DNA from: an uncultured Chlorobiaceae bacterium
GTDB taxonomy: Bacteria; Bacteroidota; Chlorobiia; Chlorobiales; Chlorobiaceae
Length of the DNA stretch: 11,088 nucleotides
NCBI GenBank assembly: GCA_903929845.1
Contig: CAIYWF010000052.1
Coordinates: 1-11,088, forward strand
Direction of reading: 5' to 3'
The notes beneath the pieces were generated by a model, which saw only the letters and a list, made by a program, of their open reading frames with translations, did not search any database and was not told where the DNA came from. Below are positions 7,666 through 11,088 of the stretch, piece by piece. Made by a program: the position numbers and the translations under genes. Positions within the stretch are counted from its first letter, which is position 1; each line of letters begins with the position of its first letter.

Positions 7666-7686
7666 CGATTTCATATATAGTATAAT
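7659..7686 (+). promoter_or_regulatory. Promoter of the XRE-ImmA/IrrE pair
   Basis: A perfect TATAAT lies at 7681-7686, with CTGCAA at 7659-7664 as the likely -35 box and a 16-nt spacer. The -10 box shares bases with the -10 of the leftward promoter, so polymerase cannot occupy both at once. The -35 falls within operator copy 1, which suggests autorepression. Confidence 0.6.
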
Positions 7687-7707
7687 GTATGGAAAGGTAA
7701 ATTGCAA
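7679..7707 (-). promoter_or_regulatory. Sigma70-like promoter of the ubiquitin-like operon
   Basis: On the - strand, TTGCAA (7707-7702) is followed by a 17-nt spacer and TATACT (7684-7679), a near-consensus pair. The predicted transcript start is near 7672, giving a leader of about 66 nt that contains operator copy 1. The -35 box is inside operator copy 2, so a bound repressor should block polymerase. Confidence 0.7.
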
Positions 7708-7716
7708 GATCGCAAT
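7701..7716. promoter_or_regulatory. Operator copy 2, palindrome ATTGC-N6-GCAAT
   Basis: The sequence ATTGC AAGATC GCAAT repeats the half-sites and spacing of copy 1, centred 51 bp away, or close to five helical turns. It contains the TTGCAA -35 box of the leftward ubiquitin-like promoter and lies just downstream of the predicted start of the rightward XRE transcript. Confidence 0.7.
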
Positions 7717-7740
7717 CAATTTTATTTTTGGGATTAAACA

Positions 7741-8082
7741 ATGACCGACATGTTTGATAGTGAGGCATTCTATGCTGCGCTCAATGCTACGAGGCTCAGT
7801 AGACAAAAGACATGGAAAGATGTAGCCGAAGAGTCTCGTGTCGCCGCATCAACCCTGTCCCGCATCGGTCAGGGAGCTAAGCCAGACGTAAATGGTCTTG
7901 CTGCGCTTTTGGCGTGGTCAAAGCTAAAGGCTGAGATGTTTATTTCTGGTGAACAGGAAGACAGTGAACCGATTGCTTGCATCACCGCTCTTTTAAGAGC
8001 AGATAAGAATCTTTCCGAGACGAATGCGAAATTGATCGAAGATATTGTGATAGCCACCTATAATCGTTTGCGGGAGGTTTAA
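7741..8082 (+). CDS. XRE-family HTH transcriptional repressor
   Basis: A 113-aa DNA-binding protein. The helix-turn-helix lies at about residues 25-60: WKDVAEESRVAASTLSRIGQG, where VAASTLSRI is the recognition helix, followed by PDVNGLAALLAW. The remaining C-terminal half is probably used for dimerisation or as the site of cleavage. It reads away from the ubiquitin-like operon and shares its control region with twin palindromes, so it is the natural candidate to repress both directions. The start at 7741 has a modest GGGA ribosome site 7 nt upstream; the ATG at 7750 is an alternative. Only 3 nt separate it from the zinc-peptidase gene, so the two are co-expressed. Pairs of this type regulate ICEBs1 (ImmR/ImmA), and a similar repressor-peptidase pair (CapH/CapP) controls some CBASS defence operons. 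Confidence 0.9.
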   Translation: MTDMFDSEAFYAALNATRLSRQKTWKDVAEESRVAASTLSRIGQGAKPDVNGLAALLAWSKLKAEMFISGEQEDSEPIACITALLRADKNLSETNAKLIEDIVIATYNRLREV

Positions 8083-8085
8083 CGA

Positions 8086-8628
8086 ATGGGGTTTAAGCGA
8101 GGCTTTAAGGCTGAGGCGAGCAGAATAGCCGTGCGAGTTCGCACAAGCTTGGGCCTACGCGCAATTGATCCGATTGATCCGGATTCAGTTTGTCATCATT
8201 ATGATATTGAGCTTATTGCATTGAGTTCACTTCGTATAGATTGTAAGATACTTACGACATCGTGTTCATCGGATTTTTCAGCGGTCACTGTGCCCTGCGG
8301 CCTGAAAACTGCCATCGTTCATAATGATAGTCATAATGAGTACAGACAGCGAAGTAACATTTGTCACGAGCTGGCTCATTGCTTTCTTGGGCACGAATGT
8401 GTGCCACCACTGATGGGAGATGGTGATCTTTATCGGGATCGTGATGTTGAGGCTGAAGCAAATTTCCTTGCCGGTTGTTTGCTATTAACAAATGAGGCTG
8501 CCCTGCACATAATAGGCAAAGGGCTTTCTGATCATGCGCAGCAGCTCTATGGTGTCAGCAAAAAAATGCTTGATTATCGCTTACAGGTTAGCGGGGCATA
8601 TACCATTCATAGTCGACGCTTCAAGTAG
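8086..8628 (+). CDS. ImmA/IrrE-family zinc metallopeptidase
   Basis: The 180-aa protein carries the zinc-peptidase motif HELAH (residues 94-98) in the context NICHELAHCFLGHE, and downstream VEAEANFLAG (121-130), where a glutamate (Glu122 or Glu124) supplies the third metal ligand. This is the ImmA/IrrE arrangement. Known members cleave a partner XRE repressor after DNA damage or another cue; the partner here would be the protein encoded 3 nt upstream. A good ribosome site (GGGAGG, about 8 nt before the ATG at 8086) sits at the end of the repressor gene. Cleavage would free both operators and switch on the ubiquitin-like/TIR operon. The activating signal is unknown, and no sensor domain is visible in this short protein. 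Confidence 0.92.
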   Translation: MGFKRGFKAEASRIAVRVRTSLGLRAIDPIDPDSVCHHYDIELIALSSLRIDCKILTTSCSSDFSAVTVPCGLKTAIVHNDSHNEYRQRSNICHELAHCFLGHECVPPLMGDGDLYRDRDVEAEANFLAGCLLLTNEAALHIIGKGLSDHAQQLYGVSKKMLDYRLQVSGAYTIHSRRFK

Positions 8629-8954
8629 TCTCACTTTTCTAGGGGGATTACAACAGAATCAATCGCCACAAGAAATTCACTCTTAATTTCAAGAGCCTCA
8701 GTAACTGCATATTTCATTTTTTGGAGATTCACAGGTTTCACTGATATGCTTTCTTTTTGATATAGGGCATGTGTCAGGTGTTTAAATTTTCGCGTGGGTG
8801 AAGGTATCTTATAAAACGGTCCTTTGATGAGACGCCGAAAAGGGGGGCGAAACACCTCTCTTTTCGGGCTCTTTTTGTCTTATAAAGCCATATCGTATTT
8901 CTATATTTCATCAATCCGTAAAATCGGAGCTTTTTAAGATTAGCAAAAGAATTT
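8629..8954. other. Gene-poor stretch between peptidase and recombinase genes
   Basis: No convincing gene is seen in these 326 bp. A - strand frame (8631-8855, GTG start) could encode 74 aa. Its last 30 residues (for example EALEIKSEFLVAIDSVV) look plausible, but the first half is basic and low in quality and its start lies inside a hairpin, so I do not call it. The stretch holds a strong hairpin with a T-run (8835-8876) and the 9-bp direct repeat TCTTATAAA at 8807-8815 and 8878-8886. As the region just upstream of a serine recombinase gene, it is where a recombination (res or att) site would be expected. Confidence 0.5.
8835..8876 (+). terminator. Intrinsic terminator-like hairpin
   Basis: CCGAAAAG (8835-8842) pairs perfectly with CTTTTCGG (8860-8867). 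The stem continues inward through five more pairs, two of them G-U, to a 7-nt loop (CGAAACA). Four bases after the stem comes a run of five T. It could end transcription from the XRE-peptidase pair, although it lies about 200 nt past their stop codon. It also insulates the recombinase gene. Confidence 0.55.
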
Positions 8955-9524
8955 ATGGAAGGACGACTGATCGGTTATGCCAGGGTATCAACTTCAGGTC
9001 AGGAACTGAACCTGCAGCTTGATGCACTCAAACATGCTGGCTGCAAAAAGCAGCATATCTTTACCGACCAGATAAGCGGGTCGAAAGCTGAACGGCCGGG
9101 TCTTGCCGAATGCCTGAAAGAACTGAAAAAAGGCGATACCCTCATCATCTGGCGTCTTGACCGACTCGGCCGCTCACTCCGGAACCTGATCGATATTGTC
9201 GAACAGTTGCAGAAAAGGGGAGTGGGATTCCGCTCAATCAATGACGGATGCATCGATACCACAACAGCATCCGGGGAAATGATTTTCAATATCTTCGGTA
9301 CTTTGGCACAATTTGAACGCCGCCTGATTCAGGAACGTACCCAGGCAGGCCTGACGGCTGCAAGGGCGAGAGGAAGAAAAGGTGGGAGACCAAAAATCTC
9401 AAAGGGTGATCCGAGAGTGCAGATGGCCAAAAAGATGAGCAAGAATATGAACATCAGCATCGGCGAGATCTGTGAAACGCTCAAGATTTCACGGGCTTCC
9501 TATTACCGGTATTTGGGATTGTAG
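8955..9524 (+). CDS. Serine recombinase (resolvase/invertase family)
   Basis: A 189-aa site-specific recombinase of the length of Tn3 resolvases and Hin/Pin invertases. The catalytic domain has YARVSTSGQ (8-16) with nucleophile Ser12 and Arg10, then WRLDRLGRSL (66-75) with the conserved arginines Arg70 and Arg73. The long E helix follows (ASGEMIFNIFGTLAQFERRLIQERTQAGL, split here as ASGEMIFNIFG at 105-115 and EFRRL-like FERRLIQERT at 120-129), with GRKGGRPK (140-147) as the DNA-binding linker. A C-terminal helix-turn-helix lies at about 167-187 (IGEICETLKISRASYYRYL). All key residues are present, so it looks active. No transposase is in the window, so it may be a remnant of a transposon, an invertase, or the mobility gene of the island. 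The ribosome site is weak (AAAGA). Confidence 0.95.
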   Translation: MEGRLIGYARVSTSGQELNLQLDALKHAGCKKQHIFTDQISGSKAERPGLAECLKELKKGDTLIIWRLDRLGRSLRNLIDIVEQLQKRGVGFRSINDGCIDTTTASGEMIFNIFGTLAQFERRLIQERTQAGLTAARARGRKGGRPKISKGDPRVQMAKKMSKNMNISIGEICETLKISRASYYRYLGL

Positions 9525-9562
9525 GGTAGAATGAACGTTGGTCAAAATTGCATTTCCTGAAG

Positions 9563-9755
9563 CTACCTCAGTTCGTACCAGACACCACGCCCACTGCCGT
9601 GCTGGATAAGGTGACCGCATTCAACCAGGTTTCGGAAGTGTCCCTTCAAGGTGTTGCGGCTGCCGCCAGTCAACTTGATAGCATCTCCTATGGTTATGCC
9701 GCCCATGTTCACGGGCAAACTCGACGATCTGCAGTGAGAGTTGTGATCGGAAAAC
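9563..9755 (-). pseudogene. Truncated, frameshifted winged-helix C-terminal remnant
   Basis: Two frames on the - strand together spell the end of a winged-helix protein. One gives QIVEFAREHGR; the other continues ITIGDAIKLTGGSRNTLK and ends HGSGRGVWYELR before a stop at 9563. They join cleanly if one extra G is removed near 9698-9704 (CATGGGCGGCATA on the - strand). The 5' part of the gene is missing: upstream of about 9755 the reading makes no family sense. Similar tails end Fic-type and AlbA/Schlafen-type regulatory proteins, as I recall, so the parent gene was probably of that kind, but the fragment is too short to decide. It marks an old insertion or deletion between the recombinase and the ATPase-HNH operon. 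Confidence 0.65.
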
Positions 9756-9822
9756 AAGAATAAGCCAGAAACGGAAAATAAGAATTTCAAAGTTTAAAAC
9801 CCAATACAACGGGATAGACCAC

Positions 9823-10422
9823 CTATAGCAACCCCTGCCGCTGGGCCTCTAACCATACGAAAGGGGAACGTTTCCTTAAAAACTCGGCGGTGTATTCACC
9901 TTCACAATATTCTTGATAATGCCGAGCTCGTATCTCCCGACATCCAGCATCATCCAAATTCAGTCGTTCTATCGTAGCCTGAACGGTTCTCTGCTGATCA
10001 GGCGTTAATATTGGATTGGGATAAATTCGTCCAGTAATAGATTCCAGACGGAACCAGCCATTTCCTATCTCGAAAGGATCAAGTACATCATCGTATTCTC
10101 GTTTGCGACTATTCATGCGAGAACACGCAAGGCGGTAATTACTCCACTCGTAAGCCAAACCAGCCCGTTTTGATTTAGCAATGAAATGATCGACTGAACC
10201 ACCTCCTGTGACCCGCTCGAAAAAAACAGCTAAATAAGCACAGCAACCGTTATAATTTGTATGCAAATCATCAAGGCAGAAGCGCCAATAAGGCTCAACA
10301 TCAGTTTTTGGCGGTAGCGGTTTATCAAGAGGAATGTTCTTTTCTATGAGCCAAGCAAGTCCCTTTTGCCGGACATTCGAATTGAACGAATCTGGCTCGG
10401 TTTGTGCATCAACATGAATCAT
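9823..10422 (-). CDS. HNH endonuclease, PtuB-like (Septu-type) nuclease
   Basis: A 199-aa protein with an HNH nuclease core: GGGSVDHFIAKSK (His at position 79), then AYEWSNYRLAC (Asn95) and RMNSRKREYDDVLDPF (Asn104), numbered from the chosen start. The SVDH...W.N...N..K pattern is the HNH fold of nucleases paired with AAA/ABC-type ATPases. The longest frame begins at 10431, but the ribosome site AAAGGA touches that ATG; it lies 8 nt before the ATG at 10422, whose bases overlap the upstream ATPase stop (ATGA). I therefore choose 10422, which implies coupled translation. ATPase plus HNH in one operon is the PtuA/PtuB arrangement of the Septu anti-phage system, also found attached to some retrons. 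Function is inferred from this pairing; no reverse transcriptase is visible in the window. Confidence 0.8.
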   Translation of the reverse strand: MIHVDAQTEPDSFNSNVRQKGLAWLIEKNIPLDKPLPPKTDVEPYWRFCLDDLHTNYNGCCAYLAVFFERVTGGGSVDHFIAKSKRAGLAYEWSNYRLACSRMNSRKREYDDVLDPFEIGNGWFRLESITGRIYPNPILTPDQQRTVQATIERLNLDDAGCREIRARHYQEYCEGEYTAEFLRKRSPFVWLEAQRQGLL

Positions 10423-11087
10423 AACGACCATCCTTTCTTTTCAGCCACAAACCGCCAGCGCATCCAGAATGGATCAGTATCAGAGAGAACTGCCCGCAAA
10501 CGCTGCTCCAGTGAGAGAGCGTCGTCTTTACTGAACTGTTCGTTACTTAACGCCAAAGCGGCTTCTTCCAGAACTGTTTCAGCTTCAATCGAATAGCCGG
10601 ATTTAAGGTTAAACGCCTCACTGGTGAGCCAACTGCGGACATCACCTTGCCGGACAAACTGTCTGTGTGTGAGTTCAACGTTGTTACCGACCAGATCAAG
10701 GTCAAACCAAGCATCTTGATTTTCGTCAAACAGGGGTTCCACAGAAGCCATGATCAAAGGGGAATGAGTTACGGCTATCAGTTGAACATCGGATATCATC
10801 AGTGTATGACGGGGATGCTCGGGATCGGTATCGTCTATCCATAGGATGTCAGGGGACTTGGTCAATTGCTTTATCACCTTCATCAAGGAAGGAATCACCG
10901 TCCGCTGCCATTTGGGATGCAGGTGCGACTCGACTTCATCAATCAGGAAAACTGTATTCGTCTCAGGTTCCTCGCCCAATAACTCTTTGGCCTTTACATG
11001 CTCTTCCCAGCACCAGACAAGAAAATAGGCAAGCGAAATAATTCGACGCATACCTGATGAGGCATGGACGACTGCCACTTCTTGGTC
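10419..11087 (-). CDS. AAA/ABC-type ATPase, PtuA-like (5' partial)
   Basis: The frame is open to the right edge, so the N-terminal part including Walker A lies outside the window. The visible C-terminal part (about 222 codons) has an ABC-like signature SSGMRRIISLAYF, a Walker B segment VFLIDEVESHLHPKWQ (aspartate and glutamate intact) and the switch histidine in IAVTHSPLIMAS. This is the architecture of the OLD/AAA_21-like ATPases that partner nucleases in defence systems. The tail (SLEQRLRAVLSDTDPFWMRWRF) is helical and may contact the HNH partner. A GTG at 11078 could be misread as a start, but the signature motif lies directly after it, which shows the gene is cut. The stop overlaps the HNH start, so the two form an operon. 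Confidence 0.85.
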   Translation of the reverse strand, partial: DQEVAVVHASSGMRRIISLAYFLVWCWEEHVKAKELLGEEPETNTVFLIDEVESHLHPKWQRTVIPSLMKVIKQLTKSPDILWIDDTDPEHPRHTLMISDVQLIAVTHSPLIMASVEPLFDENQDAWFDLDLVGNNVELTHRQFVRQGDVRSWLTSEAFNLKSGYSIEAETVLEEAALALSNEQFSKDDALSLEQRLRAVLSDTDPFWMRWRFVAEKKGWSL

Positions 11088-11088
11088 A

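Noticed and set aside
7607..7768. A longer start for the ubiquitin-like protein at 7768.
   Set aside because: It would cross both promoters, both operators and the start of the divergent gene; the ATG at 7606 has a strong ribosome site and fits the domain.
8631..8855. A 74-aa - strand frame convergent with the zinc-peptidase gene.
   Set aside because: GTG start lies inside the hairpin at 8835-8867, the N-terminal half is unlike a normal protein, and no family is recognised.
9764..9783. CCAGAAACGGAAAATAAG resembles the inner part of a Tn21-type terminal repeat as I remember it.
   Set aside because: The outer GGGG end is missing, no matching second end or transposase is seen, and the comparison rests on memory and one gap.
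1..11088. CRISPR arrays, tRNA or rRNA genes.
   Set aside because: No regularly spaced repeats and no tRNA-like cloverleaf or rRNA sequence were seen by eye on either strand.

Overview
The window is a piece of a bacterial defence island. Nearly every gene belongs to a family known from phage defence, DNA restriction or mobile DNA, and no housekeeping gene is visible. Sigma70-like promoter boxes, GGAGG-type ribosome sites, moderate GC and gene types common in Gram-negative accessory DNA suggest a Gram-negative bacterium. I cannot name the genus; a green sulfur bacterium or a proteobacterium is only an impression.

Left block, + strand (1-4337): the 3' end of a YhcG/DUF1016 PD-(D/E)XK-type protein, a complete Type III restriction subunit (res) with helicase and nuclease motifs, and an AbiH-family abortive-infection gene whose start overlaps the end of res. 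The methyltransferase (mod) partner is not in the window and presumably lies upstream.

Central block, - strand (7606 down to 4419): the most interesting part. A compact operon encodes a single-domain ubiquitin-like protein (multiubiquitin family, 88 aa), a fused E2-like/E1 (ThiF) activating protein, a DUF6527 protein with a CCCGCG...SHYW signature and, after a 143-nt gap, a TIR-domain protein. The first three genes overlap one another. The layout suggests a ubiquitin-like conjugation module coupled to a TIR (putative NAD-consuming) effector.

A divergent + strand pair (7741-8628) encodes a small XRE-type repressor and an ImmA/IrrE-type zinc peptidase (HELAH). The 134-bp region between the two transcription units holds two copies of one palindrome, ATTGC-N6-GCAAT, 51 bp apart. 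Each covers the predicted -35 box of one of two divergent promoters whose -10 boxes overlap. This is a ready-made switch: the repressor would silence both directions, and peptidase cleavage of the repressor would release both.

Right block: a 326-bp gene-poor stretch with a strong hairpin plus T-run, a serine recombinase (8955-9524, +), a frameshifted and truncated winged-helix gene remnant (9563-~9755, -), and a two-gene - strand operon of an AAA/ABC-type ATPase (cut by the window end) and an HNH nuclease, resembling Septu (PtuA/PtuB). The recombinase and the gene remnant mark a recombination-prone junction between the defence modules.
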